Source: Nymphaea colorata (taxonomy: Eukaryota; Streptophyta; Magnoliopsida; Nymphaeales; Nymphaeaceae). From it: a stretch of DNA of 64,000 bases. Shown here in pieces: positions 1 to 11,969 of the stretch; position 1 is the stretch's first letter; the number at the start of each line of letters is the position of its first letter. The position numbers and the translations under genes are program-made. The stretch covers positions 8,623,001-8,687,000 of the forward strand of contig NC_045148.1 in NCBI RefSeq assembly GCF_008831285.2, in the 5' to 3' direction. The notes below the pieces were generated by a model. It was not told the DNA's origin. It worked only from the letters and a program-made list of their open reading frames with translations, and ran no database searches.

Positions 1-397
1 CGAGGTTGAGTTCGATACATTCACGACGACGAAGGCGACCGACCTCGCGCAGCCGCTCGTCGATGCGCAGATCCCGTTTCGAATCCACATCGTGAAGGAT
101 CACGACATGAAAGAGAGGCTTTGCCTCGAGGTCGAGCGCCTTTGCCTCAGTGCGGTTATTATGGGAAGCAGGGGCATCGGTGCCTCCAGGCGGAACAGCA
201 AGGGCCGGCTAGGCAGCGTCAGCGACTACTGCGTCCACCACTGCGTGTGCCCCGTGGTCGTCGTGCGCTATCCAGACGAAAAGGAAGGTGGAGTGGCTGC
301 TGGAGACGATAACGCACTGGCGAGGGAGACGGAGCTGCATCCGGTGCCGGAGGAGGAGCAGGAATACCATTCCGCTTCCGAGGAGCAGAAAGGTTAG
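1..397 (+). CDS. Universal stress protein, PHOS32/PHOS34 type (3' part only)
   Basis: This is the last part of a universal stress protein gene, cut off by the left window edge. The reading frame is open from base 2 and ends at TAG 395-397, giving about 131 residues. Seen: the segment HIVKDHDMKERLCLEVERL, then SAVIMGSRG, then GSVSDYCVHHCVCPVVVVRY. These are the typical C-terminal half of a plant USP domain, with a glycine-rich nucleotide-binding loop (GSRG...GS). The tail is acidic (EEEQEYHSASEEQKG). The family consists of small soluble alpha/beta proteins; the Arabidopsis members PHOS32 and PHOS34 are phosphorylated on elicitor treatment. The residues before 92 belong to the same frame, so the internal ATG at 92 is not the start. 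The stop overlaps a possible splice donor (AAAG/GTTAGG at 390-398), so a short extra exon downstream cannot be ruled out; no convincing one was found. Confidence 0.88.
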   Translation, partial: EVEFDTFTTTKATDLAQPLVDAQIPFRIHIVKDHDMKERLCLEVERLCLSAVIMGSRGIGASRRNSKGRLGSVSDYCVHHCVCPVVVVRYPDEKEGGVAAGDDNALARETELHPVPEEEQEYHSASEEQKG

Positions 398-2900
398 GTT
401 TTTTTAGTCTTCTTGTGTCTGACATTTTGTTAATTTCCATTTATCGAACTGAATGCGCTTGTGGAGAAATTAAAATGTAAGAGAGCTTAGGTTTTGTTTG
501 TCAATGCAACTGCTTCCTCTGTTTCTTTCTTTTTGGTGAGCGTTATCCTGCCTTGGTTCTTCTGTTGCATTGTCCATGCAGGACCATCTGAACGCAAAAA
601 TGTTGAATTTCTTCATAAGTTTATGTGTGTGTGTGCTCTTCTTTCTGTTTTGATTCATTAGCACACTAGAGTTTGAAGTTTGGTTTCTTCTCCTAGGGGT
701 GTCGATGATCTGTTTCCGCTGATCATGGACGAGTTTATTTGATTGTGTCCCTTTGATTGACAAGATTGGGATAAAATGCAAGGCTGGGTGCCTTCCAGAT
801 TGTATAATGTACATCTTCATCCAATTAATCCTCACAAGTTGTGCTCCTGAACGGATCACATCGTGTCCTCGTATGAAGGCATTTCATTATAAAATGTCTT
901 GTTCTCTTACGGAATTTCTTGGGTAATTTCTGAACTCTGTTACAGATACTGGCGATGTTACGAAGATATTGCAACTTTTTTGCAATAGAATTTCTTGGGT
1001 AATTTCTGAACTCTGTTACAGATACTGGCGATGTTACGAAGATATTGCAACTTTTTTGCAACAATTTACAAAAGTGAATGGTGTTACCGTGTTACGTATT
1101 TTCCCAGTTGTTGTGATTCTATCTGATATTGCACTAGTTATATATCTTGTTCTTCAATGCTTCCTATTTCTGTAACACATTACCTTGATATTTTAAGTGA
1201 GCTATATTCCACCACGAAACTTTAGTTTCCAATTGTCCAATTACTTTTTTCTATATGATTCCTTGAACCACAACTCTCTCGATTTGCCATGTGTTTCAGA
1301 ACATGACCCTGAGTTGGTGGCGGTCCAGTCGTTATATATTTTCCTATGCGGATATGTAGGAGGAGTATTCTCTGATCCTACAATGGGCAAGAGTTATCAA
1401 TGTGACTGACAGGACCTGAAACCATTGCCTGAAGGAATGACTGCTAAATTTGTAGGCTAGGCTTTAAATTAAGTGGAAAAGAGTGAAGCTTCTGGTTCAT
1501 AATTGTATCTTAGACCAGGCTATCTCTTGGAAGCACGACAACTATTACGAGAAATTGTCAAGTGGATTTAAGATTTTTCTTTTTAATTTCTCAATGAAGA
1601 AAACATACTCTGCATCTTTTGCTGAACATTTGGAATTCAATTTTTCTATGATATATTTTTAACCATTTTAATTTATGACTATTTATGCGGAAGAGAGTCG
1701 AGCATTTTTGCCTTTTTCTTCTAGTTGTACATTGACTTCATCGTTACCGTTTTTTGTTGCCCTGCCTATAGGAAATGCATGTCTGAGATTGGCCATTTTT
1801 TTTTAAACAAGCAAACTTACAAACAAACTATTGATCAAATAAATAAATAATGTACCTGTCTCCATGTGCATGCATCTCTAAGTAAACAGGAAATTAGGAA
1901 AATAGCCTGTTTCTTCAACATGATTGCATAGTTGTGTTTTGTGGGTCCACAATTAATGTAGTTATAGTGTTTAACTGTTTATGACTCTAGGATTTCCTTT
2001 TATGTTGAATCTGAATTCATCTTCAAACAAAAGACATGTCATTAGAAACTCGGTAATGAATTATTGTCATGGTAAAAGAGTATTGGGGCCATGTGACATC
2101 TATGCCTTTTATATGACATTTTTATTTGTTTTAATTTATTATGATGGATCATGAATGTCCAGCATATATGCATACAGCTGAATAATGATTTCATTTTCAG
2201 TTCATTGGCTTCATTTTTTAGTAAGATAGCTGCACTATTATGCAATCGGACTTGTTCACCTGCTCCTAAGGAATGTAATAAATTGCAAGATGAATCAATG
2301 TTCTGAGCACTAAACATTCCTAAGCAGCTAGTGTGATGGTATAACCAATGATTATTGTTCTGAATGCGGAAGGTCATGGCTTTCCTGTACTTGCATTTTA
2401 AACTTTTAGTACATTGGATTGCAGTTACACTCCTAATTAACATTCCTGATCTAATTGCTTGATCTTACAAGTGTTGGTTATGAGCTTATGCACTATGGGA
2501 ACACTAAAATATTTGTTACAAGGTTGTAGTCGAGCAATGAAGTGCACGGAATTTTCTGTGGCCAGAGATTTAGTTGGCTTTTTTAATTTACAGAATAAAA
2601 TAGCTGAGATGCTGTAATTCAGGCAGCCTATAGGTGTCAAATCAAAACGTTTGTCTGGATAGTGGATTGGAAGCTTATGATTCCAAGGTGTAAATGTATA
2701 CGTGTTGTTTGATTGAAAATTTGAAACTGCTTGTATTTTGGATTCTTGTCTTTCTCTATACCAAAAGATTCTTGTAATGTTCTGAAGATAGGTTTGCACT
2801 AGTAACGCAAATTTTGGCTTATTAAGTTGCTACAACTGAATACTGTTCTTATGCAAATTTATCCTGTATGGTATTAAAAGATACCTTCAGGCTTCGACTA
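398..2900. other. Spacer downstream of the USP gene
   Basis: AT-rich sequence that presumably begins with the 3' UTR of the stress-protein gene. Only short, non-conserved open frames are present. The one clear structure is the 76-bp tandem duplication at 912-1063. A possible acceptor at about 1297 (TTTCAG before AACATGACCC) opens a frame that could extend the USP gene, but its product resembles nothing I know. Confidence 0.5.
912..1063. repeat. 76-bp tandem duplication, two near-identical copies
   Basis: Copy 1 is at 912-987 and copy 2 at 988-1063. Each begins GAATTTCTTGGG and runs to CTTTTTTGCAA. They differ only at the last few bases (ATA against CAA). Such near-identity suggests a recent replication-slippage or unequal-exchange event. 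Confidence 0.93.
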
Positions 2901-3194
2901 TGCATTTATTTATCTTTTGTTACTTTTCATTTGCAGCATAATAATCAATATATTCTCAGAATCTCTAAGGATTTTCTCAATTTTTTTTTCACATTTTTGT
3001 TTTCCTGAGACACTTTTTGGGAATTTAAAAACGAAAAATCTAAGGAATGATAGAAAAAGGATGCAAGTAGTAAAGGAAATGAAGAATTTACGTGTTTGCC
3101 GCTATTTTTCTTTCAATAAGGTGTTCATAAACGTTCATGGAAGTTTGTTAAATGATATATTATTGTGATAATGTCTTGATATGATTAGGATATA

Positions 3195-3900
3195 ATGCTT
3201 TAAAACTCACTTAGTCATCTTGTTGACTCAGCTCGGCTCGGTCCCTACTGGGTGAACAAGGTAGGATAATTGTTTGTGCACAAAACTTGGCATGTCTCCG
3301 CGAGGACTCATTTTGACTCACCCTAGTCATGAGTCAAATAAGTGTGTCCCACTTTGCACTTTATAAGTTTGGCAGGTTTACTTAATGACATGGTTGTAAC
3401 AACTAAGTAGCATAGCTGTAAAATTTAAAAAGCATTAAATTTCCAACAATTTCTCTAGTGGTTTTGAATGTTTCTCTCTGTGTATGTCTCTCTTTAATGT
3501 TGCTTTTCCTCTCTCTTTTTTTTCTTCTGGGATCTCTCTCTCTCATAATTACAGCTTCTCTCTCTCTCTCTCATATTTCAGCCATCCCTCTGCTTCTCCC
3601 TCTCTTTTTAGTGCCCTGCTTTCTCTCTTTTTTTCGGCTTCTCTCTCTTATCCAATGTATCGCTCTCTCTTTTTCATTTTCAGCATTCCTTTGTTTCACT
3701 TTCATGTGAGTTTACAAGTTAACAAAAATAAGTAACAGAAATGAATATTGTTTAGATAATTAGTTATATGTTGGTTTTCTTAAAAAAAAAGTTGACAAAA
3801 CTGGGCCAAGTGACCGAGTTGACTGGGAAGTTGACCTGCCCAATCATGAGTCATGAATGGATGAGTTGAGTCCCGAGCCACCGGGTTTTAAACCATTGTC
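3195..3900. mobile_element. Probable non-autonomous element with GAGTTGACT-rich ends
   Basis: The left end (about 3195-3260, TTTAAAACTCACTTAGTC) and the right end (about 3800-3900, reading GAGCCACCGGGTTTTAAA) are loosely inverted. Both carry repeated GTTGACTC / GACTCA motifs. The middle (3465-3700) is a CT-rich low-complexity tract with many CTCTCT runs. Similar GTTGACTC-rich ends occur at 40905-41080 and 46855-46895, so this looks like a dispersed family. No coding capacity and no clear target-site duplication was seen. Assignment as a transposon is inference. Confidence 0.45.
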
Positions 3901-5615
3901 AGGATATTACTTGTTTTTGAAATTTTGAAACCGTCCCACCGATAGACAGACACAAATGGGAATCACTGAATCAGTTTATTAGATGATGGTACTGGTACCA
4001 TGTAGCTGCTTCAAAACCAAATTTGTTCTCCTTGGTCAGATGACCCAGATATTGGCAAATACCTCATGCAGTCAAGAAAAGAGTACCTAACCATGACATT
4101 TTGTTTTCTCCTAATGTAATCTTTTGTGCCCTTGTTGCTGATAAAACACAAATGCCGTGATGATGTCCTATTAGGTGATAAGTGGATGATGACTTACTGC
4201 AAATTATTTTCACATTTCTCTCTAGTTTTTAACAAGAAACAGGAAAAAGGAAAATAAATGGAAACAAGAAAGGTTAACTTTGTGATATTTCGAAACATTG
4301 TCCAAAGTGCAAATTTCACATTTTTTCTTTCTTCCGAAAAGATATTTCTTTGATATATTTTAAATTCTTTGATGTTTCTTTTAGTGTTTTTTTAACTATC
4401 TTTTATTTTGTTTAATGCTTTGTAGTAAAATCAGTAGAAAACCGAAATTTCATAATTTTTTTTGTTTTTAATATTTATAATTCATTGACTTCCCTAAGGT
4501 TTTTTGAGAAAAATAAACTTCCAGTTGAGTACGTGATAAGAATCCAAGAACGGCATTCATCACGATAGTGCAGATTTAACATAATGATGAAATTGTTGCT
4601 AGAAAATCATGAAATTTCAAATTGTCATCATTATTTCATCAAAACTGTCATGCACTTGGAAATAGCTTTTAGCTTAAACACATGTCACACAAGTGTGGGT
4701 GTCACTAAGGAGCATTTCAACAAATATAGTTGTGGGAACACGGTGCTATGTGTGTGGATATGTATGTATGTATTTATATGCATGTATATATAGGGTTCTT
4801 AGAATGTGAATATCACCACTGAAGCATTAGCTATGCACCAATCTCAATGTTTACATTATGTATGTCCATTGTCATAAAGAATGTTTACTTAAAAGGAATT
4901 ACCAACTTATAAAGCATATTAGTTGGTTTTTTTGAAAAGCTTGTTTAACATGTCTAGTTACAGCTTACAAGTGCTGCTACAAATATTGTTTTCAGGTATA
5001 AAACAGTGAAGTTTTCACAGGTATAATACGTAATGCTGTTTTTCTTGGGAAAATATTGGTAAATTTTAAAAAATTTAAAAATAATAAAGTACGTGTTAAA
5101 AATTGTGAAAATAAAAATCTGGTAACTGGAAAATCCGAAAATGTAAACAATGTGAAAAAACGCAAAAAAAAAGGCTAATGAAACGGGTTTTTTTTGCATT
5201 TCTTTCATTCTGGCATTTAAAAAAAACGTGTCTTTTTCCCATTTTCTTCCGTTGACTTGTTTTTAATTTTTTTTTTTGCGTTTTTTCAAATAAAACATGT
5301 TTTCTGTACCGCTGATTATAACTCATCTAATCATATTGACCAGATGATTGAGATTAATATGGACAAGCACTCGTATTCTTAAAAACCTTTTGTGTATATA
5401 ATATACATAGTTGTTTAGAAGTCATTGCTTGTATTCTGAAAATCCTACCTGTGCATTCACACTGGTGCGGGATGTGATGATATATATAGAATCGGGACTG
5501 CCTACCAAGGCTATCCTTTGATTATTTTTTTTAATCCTTAACAAGTTATATTTCTAATTTCTATCAATGATCCAACAAAAAAGAAAGTAATTTGTTTATT
5601 GCCACATCTAAGTTG

Positions 5616-5657
<42 letters not shown>

Positions 5658-5840
5658 GCAGAGATTTCCCCAAATTTTTTTTTGAGAAAAATAATTTAGC
5701 TGAAAAATACCTGATAAAAACTTCGCCGATATTTTCCTGAGAATGATATTTGTGGCTATGATTAAGAGTTAATTTAAGAAAGATGGCTAAAAAATATGTG
5801 GCCAATTATCTTAAGGAAAAGGGGATAACCTTGACTTTTA
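3901..5840. other. AT-rich spacer with poly-A/T-rich debris
   Basis: No gene recognised. 4920-5330 is rich in A/T homopolymers with scattered ACG/CGT (for example GTTTTTTTTGC and AAAAAACGTG). It resembles the MITE-like element at 34483-34850. A (TA)n tract lies at 5617-5655. Confidence 0.45.
5617..5655. repeat. (TA)n microsatellite
   Basis: About 19 uninterrupted TA units. Confidence 0.95.
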
Positions 5841-6960
5841 TTATGCTATTCAAATTGATGCAATGGGTAGTTTGATAATTGCTTTTGGATGTAAGCATGA
5901 TGGTGGGAGAAACTCTATTGGAGATGCTTCCTTTGGTATAACCTATAAAACAAATAACTATTTAATGTCCGTTGCGTGAATCACTGGGTTGAATCATTAC
6001 AATTAGTCAATTGTTTTTGTGTGCCTCCTTTTTATAGATGAAAAACATCATCTTTTGCTTTGGCATTTATGAATGGTTGCAAGCATTGGGTGAGAAATAT
6101 TTAGTTTCTATTTATTCTAATTAGGACCCTATGATGAACTCCTCAATCAAAAAGGTATTTCTCTATATTGTTCATAGGTTTTGTATTTGACATATACAGC
6201 GAAATGTTACTGGCCATGTGAATTAGTTGTATAAGTATTAAAAAATTTCATGATATATGACATAAAATGGCCATTCAAATCAGAACATTTTGAAAAGTTT
6301 AAAACTTTATGGGGTGAGTTAGTTATTTCCCACTTTGAAATAAGGTATGTGGGACATGAAGTTGTAGCATACTCGCAAAAGTGGGGTAAACAACATACAT
6401 TTTCCACATTTATGGCATGGATGTCATCCACTCGTTGTAATGTTTGAAGAAGCTTTTGAAAAATGAAGGTCAAGGAGTTAAAGTATGATTGCAAAATAAA
6501 CAAAACTTGGTTAAACTTGTAGTTAAAAATACTGGTTTGGGAGGAATATAATTACTCCAAGTCTCCAATAACTTTTCATTTGCTCAGAGAGCAGTTGCTA
6601 CAGTCATTAGTTAATTACTTACTATAGTGATATTAAAATATGTAAAGTAATTGAGCAACATATGTCTGGAAAAGCCAGTAGATGAGCTTACCTTCTACAT
6701 AAATTATAGACTTATCTACTTGCATTTGTTTGCTATGGGAGCATTTGGGATTTTATGTCGCCATATTTTTCTATACTGGCACATGAATTATTTAAAGAAA
6801 TTCCACCAACTTATGTCCTTAAAAGGTGGATAATATGTGCAACGTCGTATAATGAATCATTTGGGCTGTTCAAGTCAAGTAATCAAGGAGTTAGTGTTGA
6901 TGAGTCATATGATGATAAAGAGACACATTATCCGTGAAGGCAAATAAGCGTTCTAGTCAT
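5840..6960 (+). pseudogene. FAR1/FHY3-like (MULE-derived) transposase relic
   Basis: Three segments line up in order with a FAR1-related/MULE transposase. At 5930-6080 the translation contains ITYKTNNYLMSVA, a stop, then ITGLNHYN and VFVCLLFIDEKH, matching the family's DTTYxTNxYxMPFAPF-GVNHHxQS-FGCALLxDE block. At 6250-6447 comes VAYSQKWGKQHTFSTFMAWMSSTR, matching the 'W-x-PAY--FFAGMSTTQRSES' block (first 20 residues listed as VAYSQKWG and FSTFMAWMSSTR). At 6735-6830 comes GILCRHIF with ILAHELFKEIPPTYVLKRW, the SWIM zinc-binding region (C-x-H). Stops and frameshifts separate the blocks, so it cannot make an intact protein. FAR1/FHY3 proteins are domesticated Mutator-like transposases; this copy could be a relic of the element or of a domesticated gene. 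Confidence 0.78.
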
Positions 6961-7427
6961 CTCTTAATTAACAAAGATGATATGAGCATGCCACAAAGGA
7001 TTTGATTAGTTTTTGTCAAATTGGAAAGCCTTGATCATAAAGTTTCAAGTAAAGAATCCTACTTTAGCAAGCAATCTATGTTTGGGCATGAAAATATATC
7101 AACTGACAATAAGGCTAAATATTGAAGCCAACTGATTTTTCTTCAATAGATAATAGAACTCTTACCGACCTATAAGTATGTGCTAACTGCTAAAGGAAGT
7201 GAGAGAAATTGAATTAGGTACCCATGAGCGTTAAGTCTTGAGGAGATGTGCTACATGCCAAGATACTTATACAACTGATTCATGTGGTTAGTGACCTTTT
7301 AGTATGTGTGCTAAATACAAAACCTGTGAACAGAGTGTTGAAGTACCTTTTTATTTTTGGACTTTACTCCAGAGTCTAGATTAGTGGTAACAATAGTTAA
7401 CTATTTTTTATTCATTGCTTTGCATTC

Positions 7428-7700
7428 TTATATTAAATTTTCATGCAAAAGATTCTTCTTTTCGTCTACAAGAAAAATACATCCAAATGTAATTGATTGA
7501 TAGTGATGATTCACCCTAGTGAATGCCCAAAGGTACCAAATAATTACTTGTTCTATGGGTTGTATCAATTGAAACACCACCTCCAAAATAGTAATAATCT
7601 TACCACCCTCTTGCCTCCACCCAAAGGCAATTTCCAAATTGCCCATGAAATCAATTCGAATAGCTTATTAAAAGTCAAAATTCTCTTCTTTTTTTTCTTC
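7428..7700 (-). pseudogene. Second FAR1/MULE transposase fragment, opposite strand
   Basis: On the minus strand a short frame reads FTRVNHHYQSITFGCIFLVDEKKNL (key parts VNHHYQS and FGCIFLVDE at about 7450-7525). This is the same MULE-domain block as in the plus-strand relic about 1.4 kb to the left. It is short and has no catalytic context left. A minus frame at 8208-8390 (acidic, containing EDIELGLEQD) might be a remnant of the same element's N-terminal part, but I could not establish that. Confidence 0.65.
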
Positions 7701-10700
7701 AAATAATCAACTACATGTTTGCAATCTTTCCCATAACAATTTTTGTCATTTTGTGACGTGACTTGGTTGGTATTTTGTAAAATGAGCATTTTCAAATTCA
7801 CTGACTTCATGTGATAAAATATCTATAAACATTTATGGTCTCAAACCAGAACCAATATATGCATTTCTGATCAAATTTGTGTTTTTCAGTGAAACTTATA
7901 TACACCTTTCGTTTTGACTTTGATGGAGATTACAACACATGATTGTGTTGTATGTAGTATGTCATAGAGCTCATAGTTCAAAGTTCAAACCTTTTTCTCC
8001 TCTTTCTATAAAATGTTCATTTTTGCTAGACAACCATATCTTATTAGAACTCTTTTTTTATCCTTTCTTTTCTTCTTTGCACCTTTTTCATTGTATATTG
8101 TTTTTCTCCATAAGATTAGACCTCATTTTTCTTATTTGAATTTGTAAATTTACCTATATTTGCATATGTTTTGTAAAACTCAGGAACATCTTTATCACTC
8201 TTAAATTTCATGCCAATTGAAGGTTTGTGCAATCGATAGACATTGTTGGAATATACCTTATAAATTCATTACCAAGTGGAAAACTTTCTTCTTGATTTTC
8301 TATAAATAGATAATCTTGCTCTAATCCCAGCTCAATATCCTCAATAGCATCAATATGATGTGCATTACCACTCTTTTCCAGCTGACCCAAGTCCCAACAT
8401 TCCTACGTTCATCTTCAGATAACATTTGTTACTTTTTTGTTTAGACCTACACCATATTTATGACACAAGTAATAACAAGGATAATTCAATTGATGAAGTT
8501 TCTTAAATATACAAATAATGTAGGTAAAATAGTAAAATACCCTATCACTGCCAAAAGAATGAGAAAAAAGTACATTACAGCATATGTAGATGGGTTTAAC
8601 AAGTCAAATTCAGTAGGGAATTGGCGTCTGCACCTGAGTTGTGTTTTGCCTAACAAGGTTCGGCAACCTTTTTGAAGAGTCCTTATTCCTTATATTTTAG
8701 GCAAACAAAACATGTATTCGTTATTTACATTCGTAAAATATAAACAGAAAATACCATAAATAAGCATAAAATAGCCCCAAATATTAATTTGCAGCATCAA
8801 AGCATGTCTCACACCCGCACCATGTCCAGCCAAGTCCATGTGACATGCATGGTTCATTGTCATTTCTGATTTTTGTCACTTTTAACCTGGATCACACATG
8901 AACCTGAACTGTTTACACCAGTTCTAATTATGCTGCGTATTGGAGCGTATTGGCCTTTACATATCATATCAGTCCCTTAACAATAAGGTACAGGTTCAAT
9001 GCAGGTTTTTTATTTTTTATTTTTTTCATTTTAAGCTTAATTTAAAAATTTTAGTTATTTTTTGAGTTCAAAAGTTGAAAAATAGAGAAATATTGGTTTA
9101 TACGTATGATATGTATTTGCTGATTCCATATCTGTGAGCAAACCGTAAGCTTTATTAGGTCTTATATATGTATTCGCCTGATTGTTATATTAGCTGCTGG
9201 ATGAATGTTGCTCCTAATCTTAGTGATGGAATGTGGGCTTATTACTTCGGTAATCTGCCATTTGTTTCTTTTTCACATGTAAAATTAATGGAGTATATCA
9301 TGTAGGTAAATTAGCTTGATAGTTTGAGGTATGTGTAAGCTGTTCAAATTTTGATGCATTTGTTTTTGCCTATATTGACATGGTGTGGACTGTGTAATTC
9401 TAGCACTGATCTTGACTGCTTCATGGTTCTGGTTGGTCAGAGGTGCTAGTATTGAGGCTCAAACGAGTTGGATACGAGTGTGAGTGATACTTAGTACCTG
9501 GCTTGAATAAGTTATGGAAGGGCACATGTTGCTTGGGTCTGCTGAAAAAGGATATTGCTGCTGATACACAGAATTTAACTGCAAAAAATATGCCTCCGAT
9601 CTGGCTCTGCCGTTTCCTTGCCATGTTATTGAATTACTGTGAAGAATAGTGCTTCTGTTGTCCTATAAAACTACAATTGCAAAAATAAGATAAAATTGTG
9701 TTATCCATTTCAGCTGTTGTAAATATCTTGAGAAAATAGAAGATCTTTATCTCAGGCAAAAAAGGAAAATATATTATGGAGAGATCGGTTACTACGTCAG
9801 ATACTATTTGGTTTTGTCTGATATATAATGGCAGTCTGAATGTCAAAAGATCTGAATTATATTACAGAAACTCTGCAGATAACTTGGGAACAGGAGGACG
9901 TCATTGCATCTAGTGTATAAATTTGGCTGTGTTCTTTTAGTAAAATTGTCAAATTGTCATTATTTATATTCGTAAAATATTTTATTGTTCCTGAATGTTC
10001 TGATATATGTGAAAGGATTGTTGAATATGATACAAGTCCATCTAAATTATTGTTAAATTGCTGGAATGTTGTTGAATATGTATATGCTAAGATTGTGCAC
10101 CAGCTATTAGCTCTACTGGTGAATGTCCTCATATTGGATCCATTGTTTCATTGTTTGCCATGATAATTTGGTATTTTTGAGCTAATTTTGTTCTTCACTA
10201 AATAATATCATTATTCTAGTACTTTTAATTTCAGGTTCTAATCTATGTATCTGATTTCTTGTTTATTGGATTCTCCATCCATTTTCTGTGAGGCTTTGGG
10301 TCTGGTTTAATCATGATTGTTTACCAGGTGAGGAGCTCAATAGTATTGGTATCTTGGGCATTGCCTTTCTATTAACCCTAAACTTGTCCAATATAGATGT
10401 GCTAATCAGGATTTCTTGCACATGTTGATCTAACGCTTGTTTTATCTTTTGCAAATATTGTGATCTATGTCTCTTTCTTTATAGAACTTTATCTGATTTT
10501 TACCTATTTCTACCCTTTTTTGGTTCTTTCGTTGCAGAAAAAGGGACTTGAGTTCGGCTGATAGCAGGACCGTCTCTTTTCATGATAGAAAGTGAGGACC
10601 GAGTCTTGGGGGGGTTTTAGGTCGTGGTGCTGTTTAGTGGGAGTTCTAAACTCTTGATCAAGTCCTGGCTTTTTTTTTTTTTAATATTTTTCACTGCAGA

Positions 10701-10850
10701 TAAATTACCTGTGGTTATAGAATCAGGATTACATGTTCATGTATCTTGTTGGGATTTACAGGCATTGTTTTCTTGGGATTTACTGGCATTGTTTCAATGC
10801 CACTTTTCAGATTTGCCTTGTTACATGAGTTTGGTGTAACGGCATTTTGC
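7700..10850. other. Spacer without recognisable genes
   Basis: AT-rich. Open frames are short and none has recognisable protein motifs. Scattered T-rich stretches could be intron-like or UTR-like, but no exon series could be assembled. Confidence 0.45.
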
Positions 10851-10900
10851 TGTGTGTGTGTGTGTGTGTGTGTGTCTGTGTGTCTGTGTGTGTGCATGTA
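10851..10900. repeat. (TG)n microsatellite with interruptions
   Basis: TG dinucleotides from 10851, interrupted by single C substitutions near 10875 and 10884. Antisense frames over it (His/Thr-rich) are artefacts. Confidence 0.93.
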
Positions 10901-11102
10901 TGTACATTTTCTAGTACACCTGTGCAGCTTAAAGGTGGAAGGTGCTTGTGTATGAAGTCCAACATGGCAATTATTAATCTCTCCACCTGTGATCGGGATT
11001 TTCCATTTGCCGTGATCTCTGGAGGGTCAGGATCATAAACATTTGGTTGGTGTAGAACTCTTCTGAAATTTTGAGCCTAGGCCAAATGATGCAGAAAGTG
11101 CA

Positions 11103-11459
11103 TTGGATGGCATCAGTCAGAGTTGCTTTACCGTTTTTTTATCGGCTGAAGGTGTGCCTGTCGTTGAACATGGACTGCTACTCAAGGGTTGCGAGGGTCG
11201 ATGCGTTTCCACTATGGAGTATCGTAATTATGACTATGGTTCTTTGGCGGACAAAAGTGTTGCAACTAAAAAATGTCTGCCTGGTGTTAATCTTGTACGT
11301 TGTTCTTTTGATAATGATATCCTGCTATGCACAGGGACTTTCGAAAATGCAGCAAAAGAAGGTCCTTTTCATGAATGGTATGATCTATTTGTCTGTGAGC
11401 CGGCCTTCTTCCTTACATCTGAAGTGGCAGCTGAGCTGCCGGCCATCCTTTGTCCGTGA
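11103..11459 (+). CDS. Unidentified open reading frame, 118 residues
   Basis: The frame runs without a stop for 118 codons and has a balanced composition (GVPVVEHGLLLKGCEGRC, later GPFHEWYDLFVCEPAFFL). A second frame at 11071-11472 overlaps it almost completely, so at most one is real. I recognise no family. There is no clear upstream exon, and a (TG)n tract lies 200 bp upstream. It may be a gene fragment, a transposon piece or chance. Confidence 0.2.
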   Translation: MDGISQSCFTVFLSAEGVPVVEHGLLLKGCEGRCVSTMEYRNYDYGSLADKSVATKKCLPGVNLVRCSFDNDILLCTGTFENAAKEGPFHEWYDLFVCEPAFFLTSEVAAELPAILCP

Positions 11460-11965
11460 TGATAACCTGTGAACTTCCGCGTGCCTTTAGATGTGTCTCA
11501 TGCTGGTGCGGGTTCGGTTTCTGGTATTGAAATTATCACACAACAATTCTGGGGAAGGTGGGTACCTATAGTGACGACACTCGTGATCAGCATGCCTTAA
11601 AAGCAAAGCATCTGCATTTCATTATAGAAAATCAAGCACATGGGGATGGAAACCTTGGCAGAGAACCGTGAATCCTCGTTGCAGGAAGAAAGAGAGAGAG
11701 AGCACAGAAAACTCGTACAACTGATTTGCTAATACGGTAAGGCGGGAGTGAGGAGGTCGTATAAAGCATCATGCGCTCGTGCTTTGCCTGGTTGAGTGAA
11801 CTGCCTCTTGCGATCGTTTGTGCAGCCTGAGTATGCTTTCATCTATCTGTGCTTTTTTTTTCTCTCATCTCGTGTTTGATAAGATGCGGTAGCTGCATCA
11901 CCAACAGCCCTGCGAAGATATTCAGTCAGCAGGCACCCTGCATAATCAGCATAAAAAAAAACCTA
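11460..11965. other. Spacer, nothing recognised
   Basis: Contains a short GA run at 11690-11700. No motifs or homologous frames were seen. Confidence 0.4.
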
Positions 11966-11969
11966 ATGA

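Noticed and set aside
1296-1409. Possible extra last exon of the universal stress protein gene after TTTCAG at about 1296
   Set aside because: The joined tail would not resemble any USP family C-terminus that I know, and the stop at 395-397 gives a normal-length protein.
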